Positions 1 to 8,939 of a stretch of DNA of 58,808 bases are shown here, one piece after another (position 1 is the first letter of the stretch; each line of letters opens with the position of its first letter). The notes beneath the pieces are model-generated. The model saw nothing but the letters and a program-made list of their open reading frames with translations. It had not been told where the DNA came from and searched no databases. This stretch comes from JALXCH01 sp964495805. GTDB taxonomy: Bacteria > Calditrichota > Calditrichia > RBG-13-44-9. The position numbers and the translations under genes are program-made. The stretch lies in NCBI GenBank assembly GCA_964495805.1, contig CAZBWV010000017.1, forward strand, positions 1 through 58,808, written 5' to 3'.

Positions 1-70
1 TTTAAAACAACAGACATGGATTAAAATCAAAATTGATTTGAAATAAATTTATACATCAAATTCATTTAAT

Positions 71-97
71 CATCCTGATAATCCTGTTCATCCTGTC
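71..97. repeat. Three tandem 9-base units (MATCCTGWT type)
   Basis: Three consecutive 9-mers, CATCCTGAT, AATCCTGTT and CATCCTGTC, follow one another without a gap. The unit resembles the short ATCCTGTTA-like periodic repeats scattered through intergenic DNA of many FCB and other genomes; that comparison is from memory. No function is known to me. Confidence 0.6.
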
Positions 98-280
98 AAA
101 AAACAACAATCCGGGGGTAACTAAAAAGTCAGATACAAAGAATTTATTCTAATGATTCAGCAAATTTCTAACTATACTAATCCTGTTGGGAAAAACCATA
201 TGTTCTTTTTGCTTTTTAGTCACCCCCCATTTTGATCTGGAGCTTAATTCTGAATGACTACAAAAGCCACTTATCGGGAG

Positions 281-318
281 CTCCCCCTCCTGCCTTTTTC
301 TGTCCCGGCAGGAGGGAG
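281..318 (-). terminator. Stem-loop downstream of the CsgG-like gene
   Basis: CCCTCCTGCC (285-294) pairs perfectly with GGCAGGAGGG (307-316) around a 12-base loop, and the outer bases extend the stem. It lies about 17 bases beyond the stop codon of the minus-strand gene. No T-run follows on that strand, so it may be a factor-dependent terminator or a 3' end-protecting hairpin. Confidence 0.45.
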
Positions 319-334
319 TTGATTGGAAATTCTC

Positions 335-1648
335 CTATTTCGGCTTCACCTTTGAGGCCTGAATATACCCTTCTTTTCCGCCCAGAAGTTGAATTTTAAT
401 CCATTTCCCTTCGTGGCCAATGACCGGGAAGATAACACCGCCGGGTACCCGGGCAACCACTTCGCTTCCTTCCCTTGGTTCGGCATACACGTTAACCCGA
501 TCCTCCCGCTTGCCTTTGATTTCCACTTTTTTCGCGGTCAGGCTGGCCACTTTCTCTGCGGAGGTCCGAAATACATGCGGTTTTATTTCGATGCCAATCT
601 GTTTCAGTGCCTGGACAAACTCCAGGTTCTTTTCCACACGCTGAATCGCTTTATCGTATTTGCCTTCGTCCCGAAGCTGATAAGCCATCTGGTAAAACTC
701 CAGCGCTTGCTGGTAATTACCCACCACTTCGTTCAGTACACCTAAATTGTATAGCACTTTAGGATTGTACGGGTCTTTGTCGTAAATGGATTTGTAAATC
801 ATATATGCTTTGTCCACTTCCAGATTTTCTGCCGCTTTGGCCGCTTTATCCGCAATTTTGTTAAACGGTTTGGTTTTTATTTTTTCCAGTTCAAACGAGA
901 CCAATTCGTAGTGCGGGGTCAGATAATTGGCCACATCCACACTGAGCTGGCGAAGCAAACCAATAACCATTTCCGTAGCAGTGGGAAGATCGGCAATAGC
1001 ATTTTCGCACTTTTTGGCTTCAGCAGAGCGAGTCGCCTGGGTGCTTCCCAGAATTTCTCCGCTTTCGGTTCCGATGACCCGAAGCGAAACCGTTGCTGAG
1101 GCGGTTCGCTTTTTACAGGGGACTTGCTTGGTGTACTTCTGACCTTTGTTTTTATAGGTGCGGGTCTCTTTAAAACTTTGTTCCTGGGTGGTGTAAGTCA
1201 CCTTTCCCATCACGATGGCATCCACTCCCAAAAGACGTCCCAAACTGACCGCCTGGGACTGATCCAGTAAACCGGACATGGTGAGTTGCTGTTCCTGAAT
1301 CACCTGTTCCAGCCGACTCCGTTCAATGACCTCAAAAATGTTGGTAAAAGTACCTTCCTGAAGGGTTTTTCCTTCCTTTTTTCCGCCCATCCCCAGAAAA
1401 CCGGTGGCAATGGCGTGAATTCCCCGATCGTTGTCAATTAAATGGGTAACCAGAAAATCGGAAAACTGTTTGCCAAATTCACCCCGACTTTCAAAATCCA
1501 GCACCGCAATGCGCTGAACTCCAGGGAACAACTGTCCGGGAGGGTTTAACACAAACACCTTCACTTTTTTGTAGGAAAAACCGGGAGAGGCAAACATAAT
1601 TAATAAAAGCATCATCCAAATGAACAGGGGGGAACGAGACCGTTTCAT
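335..1648 (-). CDS. CsgG/TolB-like exported protein with TPR and SH3 domains
   Basis: This 437-residue protein starts with a signal peptide (positive MKRSRS, then a hydrophobic stretch ending near ASPGFS). The next ~230 residues read like the curli CsgG family: an IAVLDFESRG strand, a VIERSRLEQVIQEQ segment and a GRLLGVDAIVMGKV segment. A TPR-like stretch (roughly residues 275-345) and a C-terminal bacterial SH3 domain (about 370-437, VNVYAEPREGSEVVARVPGG) follow. CsgG homologues form outer-membrane export channels or act as envelope sensors. The TPR and SH3 tails suggest peptidoglycan or protein binding in the periplasm. I chose the ATG at 1648 because GGAGG precedes it and it gives a clean signal peptide; an upstream in-frame start at 1690 does not. 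The substrate is unknown. Confidence 0.75.
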   Translation of the reverse strand: MKRSRSPLFIWMMLLLIMFASPGFSYKKVKVFVLNPPGQLFPGVQRIAVLDFESRGEFGKQFSDFLVTHLIDNDRGIHAIATGFLGMGGKKEGKTLQEGTFTNIFEVIERSRLEQVIQEQQLTMSGLLDQSQAVSLGRLLGVDAIVMGKVTYTTQEQSFKETRTYKNKGQKYTKQVPCKKRTASATVSLRVIGTESGEILGSTQATRSAEAKKCENAIADLPTATEMVIGLLRQLSVDVANYLTPHYELVSFELEKIKTKPFNKIADKAAKAAENLEVDKAYMIYKSIYDKDPYNPKVLYNLGVLNEVVGNYQQALEFYQMAYQLRDEGKYDKAIQRVEKNLEFVQALKQIGIEIKPHVFRTSAEKVASLTAKKVEIKGKREDRVNVYAEPREGSEVVARVPGGVIFPVIGHEGKWIKIQLLGGKEGYIQASKVKPK

Positions 1649-1752
1649 ATACGCCTCCAATATGTTTATATGGTTCATTACATCAAACATACCAGATTAA
1701 AAATAGCACAAATTGACCTATGTATCAAATTTTTCATAAAAAAGAAAAATGG

Positions 1753-2613
1753 TCAACTCATAATCAAAAATACGCCGGCAACCATCAGAAATGTGCATAA
1801 CAAATTCTGGAATGCCCCCTTTTCCTTAAACACCAAAATTCCCAGAAAGACACTGACCACCACCCCTGCCCGTTTAAAGGCGATCACGTAACTGACCAGC
1901 AAATATTTTAACGCGGTAAACTGAAACCAGATCATGGCACCGGAGATAAGCCCAAACACAAACAGCGATAAAAGATTCCGGCGCACAATGGTGATTCGCT
2001 CTTCCGGTTTCCAGAGCAAATAGGGCAGGTAGGCAAGCGAAAGAAGCGAGAAAATTGTGAACGCATAGAAGGATTGGGAACTGGCCAGGACAGCTACTTT
2101 TTCCACCGTAGCGGAAATGCTCCAGACAAACGCAACAATCAGCATCAAGCGGGTGCCGGTGTTGCGGATCAGACTGCGCAGGGGTTCCAGCAAGTTGGAC
2201 GATTTCAGGTGAATGCCATAGCCGCCCGAAATAATCAGAAGGATTCCCGCCACCCCGCGCCAGGTGGGAAGCTCCCCAATCAGGATAAAACTCACCGGAA
2301 TGAGAAACAGCGGCGTAAAAGCAGTAAACGGCATGGTCTGAGCCAGGGGAGCACTGCGCAACGCCCGAAAATAGAGATTCCATGCCACCACGTTGACCAG
2401 GAAGCTGACCCCGGTTGCCCACAAAAAATCCTTCCATTGCACCTGGGGAATTCCCTGGTACATCAAAAGGATGCCCAGATAGGGCAGAGTGAAGAAAAAA
2501 CTTCCCCAGGTCAGAACAGGAATGGGAATATTCCGGGTGAGCACTTTGCCGTAGGTTCCCTGAAGTCCGTAAAAAATTCCCGTTAAAATGGCAAACAGAT
2601 ATCCGGATAGCAT
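1753..2613 (-). CDS. EamA/DMT family inner-membrane transporter
   Basis: A 286-residue protein with ten predicted membrane helices arranged as two EamA halves. The first half contains a VVAWNLYFRALRSAPLAQT segment, and the second ends with a helix followed by VFKEKG and a final helix, both typical of drug/metabolite transporters. The substrate cannot be told from sequence. The ATG at 2613 gives the standard short N-terminus; an in-frame TTG at 2625 would overlap the stop codon of the upstream amidase gene by two bases. Neither start has a good Shine-Dalgarno, so translation is probably coupled to the amidase gene. Confidence 0.85.
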   Translation of the reverse strand: MLSGYLFAILTGIFYGLQGTYGKVLTRNIPIPVLTWGSFFFTLPYLGILLMYQGIPQVQWKDFLWATGVSFLVNVVAWNLYFRALRSAPLAQTMPFTAFTPLFLIPVSFILIGELPTWRGVAGILLIISGGYGIHLKSSNLLEPLRSLIRNTGTRLMLIVAFVWSISATVEKVAVLASSQSFYAFTIFSLLSLAYLPYLLWKPEERITIVRRNLLSLFVFGLISGAMIWFQFTALKYLLVSYVIAFKRAGVVVSVFLGILVFKEKGAFQNLLCTFLMVAGVFLIMS

Positions 2614-2621
2614 GAGTCGGC

Positions 2622-3602
2622 TCAATTCAAATGAAATTGGTGAATCATTCGCGCGGTGTTCGCATCCACCCGACCGGTTATATTCTCCGGCAAGAAATGG
2701 CGCTGAAACGCTTCCACCACATCTTCCGTTTTCGGACCAAAATCGCCGTCGATGGAAATGTAATATCCGATTGTTCGCAGATGGCTTTGCAACTGTCGAA
2801 CATACTGATCCGGTCGTTGAGGTTTGCCTCCGTAAATTCCCCGCCGGTCATTATCCCCACGCCGCAGTACATAACCGCCGTAATACATGTTGGGGCCGTT
2901 TGGCGAAGGAGTGGGCAAAAATCCGATTCCATTTTGCGCCAGCAGCGACCAGTTAAAATGCTTACCGGGATCTATCTTCCGATAAGGTGCGATATCGCTG
3001 TGTCCCACCACCCGCCGCGCCGGGATGCTGTACTTTTCCACCAACAACTTTCCCAGGTAAATTGCCGCTTCGTACTGCTCGGGAGTGTAGGGAATTCCTT
3101 TGCTTTCTCCCTCATTCACCATCTCAATCCCGATGGAAAATGCGTTGCAACCGCTCTCCCCTTGCCAGAAGCTCACCCCGGCATGCCAGGCTTTTTTCTC
3201 GTCCTTTACCATTTGCACGATCCGTCCATCCTTGCCAATCACGTAATGAGCACTAACCCGGGATTGGGTATTCTGAAACCACTTCACGGTGGAATCCAGT
3301 GTGGAGGTGACGGTGTAGTGAAATACCAGTAGATCGATACGGGCATCGGGGCGATTGCTGTAGTTGGGTGAGGGAATCCACTCAATACTATGCAGGGGCG
3401 AACGACCAATGTGGAAGCGATACACACCAGGCGGTAAGTTCTCCGCCTCTCCAAACCGCTTCCGCTTTTCCTGAACAATTTCCGCACGATGCTTGCGTAT
3501 TCCGGCCGGTACATCCTCCAGTTGAAGCATCTCCTCAAAAGAAGGAACCCGAATTTCGACCGTTTTTCGGTTCACCTCCCGAAACAGTTCGCGGAAACGC
3601 AT
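2622..3602 (-). CDS. N-acetylmuramoyl-L-alanine amidase with peptidoglycan-binding domain
   Basis: A 326-residue Amidase_2 (AmpD-type) zinc hydrolase that would cleave the MurNAc-L-Ala bond of peptidoglycan or its fragments. The zinc ligands can be seen: His in LLVFHYTVT, and His and Asp in VVGHSDIAPYRKIDPG. A C-terminal domain (about residues 265-326, QLQSHLRTIGYYISIDGDFG then TEDVVEAFQ) is a PG_binding_1 fold. No signal peptide is seen, so it is either cytoplasmic and recycling-related or exported by another route. The start at 3602 is preceded by GGAGGGG. It lies directly upstream of, and probably in one operon with, the EamA transporter. Confidence 0.88.
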   Translation of the reverse strand: MRFRELFREVNRKTVEIRVPSFEEMLQLEDVPAGIRKHRAEIVQEKRKRFGEAENLPPGVYRFHIGRSPLHSIEWIPSPNYSNRPDARIDLLVFHYTVTSTLDSTVKWFQNTQSRVSAHYVIGKDGRIVQMVKDEKKAWHAGVSFWQGESGCNAFSIGIEMVNEGESKGIPYTPEQYEAAIYLGKLLVEKYSIPARRVVGHSDIAPYRKIDPGKHFNWSLLAQNGIGFLPTPSPNGPNMYYGGYVLRRGDNDRRGIYGGKPQRPDQYVRQLQSHLRTIGYYISIDGDFGPKTEDVVEAFQRHFLPENITGRVDANTARMIHQFHLN

Positions 3603-3973
3603 GGCTTTTCCCCTCCGCTTTTTCTTAAAAAATACACAACCCCCCGCTAAAAACAAACCGTTTCTGTAAAGTTAACCAACCGGGGAGTTTTATAGAAAAG
3701 TTACCAAAGTAAGCGAAATGATTGTTTGCTTAGCAAATTGGCGATTTCTATATTAATTTGAATCAAAGATTGTGGGATTGAAGACATTGAGAGAAAAATT
3801 GCAGCATTTCGGTGGTTCCGGGGACCCGGAAAAAAGAACAGAGGGAAAAACCGGGTGCGCTTACCCCTTTTGTTCCTGTGATCTGATACTGCTTAAAATC
3901 CGAGCTTCGGTTCCGGTAATGGAAGTGATTGAAGAAAAATTGTAACCAAATGGGAAAAGTTACCGTATCTACA

Positions 3974-4555
3974 ATGCGTGCCGAAAAAAAAGCGGAAGAC
4001 AAACAGCTCATTGCACGAGCCTTACAGGGCGACCAGAAAGCTTACGAAACCCTGTTAAACAAATATCGATCTCTGGTATTCACGATTATGATGAAAATGG
4101 TTCGAAATCCACAGGAAGCCGAAGACCTGACTCAGGAAGCATTCATCAAGGCGTTTCATTCACTGCCTTCGTTTAAGGAGGAATTCGCTTTTTCCACCTG
4201 GCTGATGAAGATTGCCACCAACAATTGCATCGACTTTTTAAGAAAACGTAAACTGAAAACCAGATCGATTCACGAGCCGGTGAAATATAAGGACGAAGAA
4301 CTGGAGCGAAGTCTTCCTGCTCAGGATCCCACGCCGGAGAAAACCTTGCTGCAGGAGGAAAGGCGGCGGATCATCGAAGAAGCCATTCAGGAGCTCCCGG
4401 ATCGTTACCGGCACGTGATTTTGCTCCGTCATAAAGAAGAAAAATCGTACGAAGAAATTGCCGACATTTTGGGATTACCCCTGGGAACCGTCAAGGCTCA
4501 GATTTTTCGAGCACGGGAAATGTTGAACCAGAAATTAAAAGATAAAATTTTTTAA
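3974..4555 (+). CDS. ECF-family RNA polymerase sigma factor
   Basis: About 193 residues with the two ECF regions. Sigma2 contains DLTQEAFIKAFHSLPSF and FSTWLMKIATNNCIDFLRK. Sigma4 contains LPDRYRHVILLRHKEEKSYE and the helix-turn-helix DILGLPLGTVKAQIFRARE. It directs RNA polymerase to stress-type promoters. No anti-sigma gene sits beside it; the next gene encodes a toastrack-like exported protein. The start is uncertain: ATG codons at 3950 and 3974 and a TTG at 3929 are all in frame and none has a strong Shine-Dalgarno. I chose 3974 because it gives a standard ECF N-terminus. Confidence 0.88.
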   Translation: MRAEKKAEDKQLIARALQGDQKAYETLLNKYRSLVFTIMMKMVRNPQEAEDLTQEAFIKAFHSLPSFKEEFAFSTWLMKIATNNCIDFLRKRKLKTRSIHEPVKYKDEELERSLPAQDPTPEKTLLQEERRRIIEEAIQELPDRYRHVILLRHKEEKSYEEIADILGLPLGTVKAQIFRAREMLNQKLKDKIF

Positions 4556-4646
4556 CACGGGGGATCGGAGTTTTCTCTCCCAAACAGTCAACTAAACGAT
4601 TCTCGCGACAAATTTTCGGGGGAACGCGAGATAAATCGAATGAATC

Positions 4647-5564
4647 ATGAAACAAACCATTTTCACATTTTTCCTTCTTATCAATATGGTTGCCTGGTGC
4701 TGGAGTCAGGACCCGGACGCTCAGGTGCTTAAAAAACACGTACCCATTACCGTGGAGAAGCAACTCTCTGTTTCCATCGATTTTGGGAACGGTTACATCG
4801 ATTTGATGCGGGGAGATTCCGGCAAGGTGTTCGAGGGGGAATTTACCTTTCGGAACGAAAAACCTGGCATTCGGTACGAAATTGTTCAGGAGACGGGACA
4901 TCTGACCATACGGTTCAACGGGGAACATGATTCGAACCGGGACGACGACAGGACCCACAGCATTACCTCCTTCCATGATATTTACCAGAATCAACTGAAT
5001 TTAAAACTTTCACCGGTTCTTCCCATTCAACTGGAGGGAGAATTAGGAGTGGTGAAAGGGTCCCTCGATTTTACCGGTTTGCCCATGAAAAGCCTGAACC
5101 TGGAAATCGGAGTAAGCAAAGTAACAATGGTTTTCAATACTCCCAATCCCACTTCCATGGAGCATTGTTCGGTGAGTGGCGGGGTGGGGAAGCTGAAAAT
5201 CCGCAAACTGGGGAACGCTCACTTTCGACATCTAAGTTTTGAAGGGGGATTGGGTTCCTATGTACTGGACCTCTCCGGTGATATTCAGGGAGCAGTGACC
5301 GCCAACATCGATATCGGGCTGGGAAAGCTCATCCTGTACCTGCCCCGAAACGTGGGAACACGCATTAAAGTGGATAAATCCCTTTTCTCCAGCTTTTCCA
5401 TTGACGACTGCTATGTGAAAAACGATTTCTATTACAACAATTTATGGGGGAAAACGGAAAATCAACTGGATATTCGGATTGCGACCGGGATGGGTAAAGT
5501 GCGCGTGGAGTGGGCGGATGATGAAAGCGATCCTTCCTCCCCCTCAACTTCCGGACTTCAGTAA
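4647..5564 (+). CDS. Exported toastrack/LiaF-C-like beta-repeat protein
   Basis: A 305-residue protein with a signal peptide ending near WCWSQ. The mature part has repeated short beta strands with Gly turns (LEIGVSKVTMVF, SVSGGVGKLKI, SFEGGLGSYVLDLSG, NIDIGLGKLILYLP), the pattern of toastrack/DUF4097 and LiaF C-terminal domains. Such domains act as surface or periplasmic scaffolds in cell-envelope stress responses. It lies 91 bp after the ECF sigma gene on the same strand, so co-regulation is plausible. I can assign no enzyme activity. A strong bidirectional terminator (5645-5678) follows. Confidence 0.7.
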   Translation: MKQTIFTFFLLINMVAWCWSQDPDAQVLKKHVPITVEKQLSVSIDFGNGYIDLMRGDSGKVFEGEFTFRNEKPGIRYEIVQETGHLTIRFNGEHDSNRDDDRTHSITSFHDIYQNQLNLKLSPVLPIQLEGELGVVKGSLDFTGLPMKSLNLEIGVSKVTMVFNTPNPTSMEHCSVSGGVGKLKIRKLGNAHFRHLSFEGGLGSYVLDLSGDIQGAVTANIDIGLGKLILYLPRNVGTRIKVDKSLFSSFSIDDCYVKNDFYYNNLWGKTENQLDIRIATGMGKVRVEWADDESDPSSPSTSGLQ

Positions 5565-5644
5565 CCCACGTATGGAATCACCTCACATTTCCATAAACCA
5601 CCCATCGGAACCAAAATCATTTTTGCATTTTTTTCCATTAAAAC

Positions 5645-5678
5645 AAAAGCCCGACATCCAGAAACGGTCGGGCTTTTT
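5645..5678. terminator. Bidirectional intrinsic terminator
   Basis: GCCCGAC (5649-5655) and GTCGGGC (5667-5673) form a perfect stem with flanking A4 and T5 tracts. It works in both directions and separates the convergent toastrack gene and nrdJ. Confidence 0.9.
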
Positions 5679-5705
5679 CCGAAAGAGTAAATTTTATTGT
5701 GCGAT

Positions 5706-8618
5706 TTATGAACAACCGGTGGTAGAACCACATTCCATGCACTTATAGCAGTTCCCGTTGCGCACCATGATGCCACCGCACTCGGGACAACTGGGAGCAT
5801 CCTCCTGATTGTGAAAAGCGATCATATTATCCGGTTTATCCGCCCCCTGTTCATCCCGGGGAGGTTCCGGTTTGGCAGACACGGTGACGGAGCTGCCGGT
5901 GTTACCACCCAGATTTAACTTAATGCCACCGGGAGCACCCAGTCCCGCAGTGGTGCTGGTGGAACCTCCCAGCCCACCATCCGGGGAATTAGAGAAGTTA
6001 TTCTCCTGCACAAATTCCTCGCTCATGTAGCGCAGCTGGTCCTCACGGCTGAGGAATTTCTGTGCCAGCCAGCGGAAGATGTAATCCATGATTGACTTGG
6101 CATAAGGAATATTGGGGTTCTTGGTGTAACCGGAAGGTTCGAAGCGGGTATGGGTAAATTTGTTGCACAGCACCTTTAGCGGTACACCATACTGCAATGC
6201 CATGGAGATGGCTGTGGCAAAGGAGTCCATTAAGCCAGATACCACCGAACCTTCTTTGGCCATAACAATAAAAATCTCTCCCGGTGAACCGTCTTCGTAC
6301 ATCCCTACAGTGATGTAACCTTCGTGGCCTCCCACGGTAAATTTATGAGTGATTGCTTTTCGTTCATCCGGTAAGCGCCGTCGATAGGGCCGACCGTACT
6401 CCTGCACCGTCTTTTCAATTTTCTTGGTGGTTAACGGCTGGGTTCGCTTGCTGTTATCGCGATAAATGGCGATGGCTTTTACCCCTAACTTCCAGGCTTC
6501 CAGATAAATATTCTCGATTTCGTCCACAGTGATGTTTTCCGGTACGTTCACCGTTTTGGAGATGGCACCGGAGATAAACGGCTGTATGGCCGCCAGCATC
6601 TTCACATGGCCCATGTAGTGGATGGAACGTTCACCGTTCAGCGGTTTAAATGCACAATCGAACACCGGCAAATGTTCATCCTTCAAACCGGGAGCACCTT
6701 CGATGGTATCGTGCTCGTCGATGTACCGGATGATGTTTTTCACTTCGTTTTCGGTGTACCCAAGATGGTGCAATGCTTTTTCCACCGTCTGGTTCACCAT
6801 CTTAATCATTCCGCCACCGACCAGCTTTTTGTACTTCACCAGCGCAATATCCGGCTCCACGCCGGTGGTGTCGCAATCCATCATGAAGGCAATGGTTCCG
6901 GTGGGTGCCAGCACTGTGACCTGCGCATTTCGGAAACCGTACTTCTGACCATCTTCGTAAACTTTATCCCACACTTCCTGAGCGGATTGCACCATATATT
7001 CGGGTACCAGGCGGGAATCCAGTTTATGAGCATATTCCCGATGCTTCTGAATTACCCGGAGCATGGGGTCGCGGTTTTTTTCGAATTCGGCGAACGGACC
7101 CATGGCACGGGACAGTTCGGTGGAGGTGAGATAAGCCTGGCCGGTCATGATTGCGGACACCGCTGCAGCGTAGGCGCGTCCCTCGTCGCTGTCGTAAGGA
7201 AGTCCGCGGGACATGAGCAGCGCACCCAGATTGGCAAATCCCAGCCCCAGGGTACGGTACAGATGGGAATTCTCCGCAATCTTATCCCGGGGATAGCCGG
7301 AATTATCCACAATAATTTCCATGGCTGTAATCATGATGCGTACCGCTCTGCGGAACTTCTCCACATCAAATTCATCGTTCTCGTCCAGGAACTTCATCAA
7401 ATTCAGCGAAGCCAGGTTGCAGGCGGTATCATCCAGAAACATGTATTCCGAACAGGGATTGGAAGCATTGATGCGTCCGGAATTGGGGCAGGTATGCCAT
7501 TCGTTGATGGTGGTATCGTACTGCAGCCCCGGATCGCCGCAGATGTGAGTGGCTTCGGCAATTTCGTGCAAAATTTCTCGCGCCCGATAGCGATCGGCTG
7601 GCTTGCCTGTCGTGACCTCCCGGGTCACCCACTCCAGATCGTTCTCCACCGCTTCCATGAAATCGTCCGTCACCCGTACACTATGATTGGCGTTCTGGAA
7701 AAACACCGAGCTGTACGCCTCGCCGTTGATGGAACCGTCGTAACCCGCATCGATTAACGCCCAGGCTTTCTTTTCCTCTTCCGCTTTGCTACGGATAAAT
7801 TCCATAATATCCGGGTGATCCACATTCAGAATCACCATTTTGGCGGCACGGCGGGTTTTGCCACCGGACTTAATCACACCGGCAAAAGCATCGAATCCCT
7901 TCATAAAAGAAACCGGTCCGGAAGCTTTGCCGCCACCGGATAACGGTTCTTTAGAAGAACGAATCTTAGACAAATTGGAACCGCTGCCCGAACCATACTT
8001 GAACAACATCCCCTCAATTTTGGCCAGGTCCAGAATGCTCTCCATGCTGTCTTCCACCGAGTTAATAAAACAGGCCGAGCACTGCGGTTTCTCTTCAATC
8101 CCCACATTAAACCACACCGGACTGTTAAATGCCGCATACTGATTCACTAACAGTGCGGTTAACTCATTGTAATAAGTCTCGGCGTCTTCGGCACTGGCAA
8201 AATATCCGTCTTTAATCCCCCAATCGGTAATGGTGCGCGATACCCGATTAATGAGCTGTTTGATGCTGGTTTCCCGTTCAGGCGTGCCCACCTGACCGTG
8301 AAAATATTTGCTGACCACCACATTGGTAGCCAGTTGCGACCAGAAAGCCGGTACTTCCACATCACTCTGACGAAAGATGGCCTCCCCCTTCTCGTTGGCA
8401 ATCAGGGCCTCACGAATCTCCCACTCTATCTCATCAAAGGGGTGAACACCCGGGTGAGAAAAGTAGTGTTCGAATTTGAGCTTTTTCGCTTTTTTCGTCA
8501 CCGCAGGCTCATGAACCCCTTCGTCCGCAGTCTCCACCTGCACCGGCGACTCTTCAATCCCCAACGGCAAGAGCATGTCGGTGGCTCCATCTTTCTCGTG
8601 AGATTTTTTGGTTGGCAT
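5706..8618 (-). CDS. nrdJ: Adenosylcobalamin-dependent (class II) ribonucleotide reductase
   Basis: A 970-residue enzyme reducing ribonucleotides to deoxyribonucleotides with a B12-generated thiyl radical, with no need for oxygen. Diagnostic segments are QCSACFINSVEDSMESI (first redox Cys), NPCSEYMFLDDTACNLASLN (second redox Cys region and radical-site neighbourhood) and APTGTIAFMMDCDTTGVEPD. The C-terminus is a zinc-ribbon-like CPECGG...CYKCMECGSTTGCS tail that supplies shuttle cysteines. A low-complexity Gly/Ser/Thr linker precedes the tail. The start at 8618 has GGAGGAGG upstream and a well-formed sigma-70 type promoter about 100 bp before it. No cobalamin riboswitch is recognisable in the leader. 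Confidence 0.96.
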   Translation of the reverse strand: MPTKKSHEKDGATDMLLPLGIEESPVQVETADEGVHEPAVTKKAKKLKFEHYFSHPGVHPFDEIEWEIREALIANEKGEAIFRQSDVEVPAFWSQLATNVVVSKYFHGQVGTPERETSIKQLINRVSRTITDWGIKDGYFASAEDAETYYNELTALLVNQYAAFNSPVWFNVGIEEKPQCSACFINSVEDSMESILDLAKIEGMLFKYGSGSGSNLSKIRSSKEPLSGGGKASGPVSFMKGFDAFAGVIKSGGKTRRAAKMVILNVDHPDIMEFIRSKAEEEKKAWALIDAGYDGSINGEAYSSVFFQNANHSVRVTDDFMEAVENDLEWVTREVTTGKPADRYRAREILHEIAEATHICGDPGLQYDTTINEWHTCPNSGRINASNPCSEYMFLDDTACNLASLNLMKFLDENDEFDVEKFRRAVRIMITAMEIIVDNSGYPRDKIAENSHLYRTLGLGFANLGALLMSRGLPYDSDEGRAYAAAVSAIMTGQAYLTSTELSRAMGPFAEFEKNRDPMLRVIQKHREYAHKLDSRLVPEYMVQSAQEVWDKVYEDGQKYGFRNAQVTVLAPTGTIAFMMDCDTTGVEPDIALVKYKKLVGGGMIKMVNQTVEKALHHLGYTENEVKNIIRYIDEHDTIEGAPGLKDEHLPVFDCAFKPLNGERSIHYMGHVKMLAAIQPFISGAISKTVNVPENITVDEIENIYLEAWKLGVKAIAIYRDNSKRTQPLTTKKIEKTVQEYGRPYRRRLPDERKAITHKFTVGGHEGYITVGMYEDGSPGEIFIVMAKEGSVVSGLMDSFATAISMALQYGVPLKVLCNKFTHTRFEPSGYTKNPNIPYAKSIMDYIFRWLAQKFLSREDQLRYMSEEFVQENNFSNSPDGGLGGSTSTTAGLGAPGGIKLNLGGNTGSSVTVSAKPEPPRDEQGADKPDNMIAFHNQEDAPSCPECGGIMVRNGNCYKCMECGSTTGCS

Positions 8619-8939
8619 AGAACATCCTCCTCCATGAAATATAGAACAAAAATGAGCTGTGTATGTTTAATAATTACAATAAGTTATAAAAATGGGCATT
8701 TTTAAATGCAGATAAAAGATAATCGTTTTCCACTATGATGTCAACGTATTTTTTGGGGAAGGTTATTGTCTATTTTTCGGCATTTTGAGAAGAAAATCAT
8801 TTAGTGAAATATGGTAACTTACCTTTAACCCACAATTCCGTTGTCGAAATTTTAGCCAGAGGATTATTTTTTTATCATTAAATGGGAAAATTGCTCAGGT
8901 AAGCTGACCGTATAATGTCGCCGGGGGTACCGAAAAAAT
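8619..8939. other. AT-rich spacer upstream of nrdJ
   Basis: This 321-bp spacer holds the nrdJ promoter (8716-8744) and a small AAAAATG/CATTTTT inverted repeat (8688-8703) near the predicted transcript start. I found no B12-box riboswitch consensus and no obvious NrdR box. The part from about 8750 to 8939 lies between the DUF2520 gene's stop and this promoter and shows no gene. Confidence 0.55.
8716..8744 (-). promoter_or_regulatory. Sigma-70-type promoter for nrdJ
   Basis: On the minus strand, TTGACA (8739-8744) is followed by a 17-base spacer and TATCTT (8716-8721). The -35 hexamer is a perfect match and the spacing is ideal. Predicted transcription starts near 8709, giving a leader of about 90 bases. 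Confidence 0.65.

Larger units (their letters stand above)
1..334. other. Intergenic region at left edge
   Basis: There is no convincing gene here. The stretch is AT-rich, carries a short 9-base periodic repeat (71-97), and ends in a GC-rich inverted repeat (281-318) just past the stop of the minus-strand gene at 335. The gene to the left lies outside the window, so upstream promoters cannot be assigned. Confidence 0.6.

Noticed and set aside
6606..7757. Long plus-strand reading frame (383 codons) opposite nrdJ
   Set aside because: It is a shadow of the strongly conserved nrdJ coding strand. Its translation has no recognisable domain and no ribosome site.
8619..8939. Cobalamin riboswitch upstream of the B12-dependent nrdJ
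   Set aside because: No B12 box or long conserved fold is recognisable; the leader is short and AT-rich.
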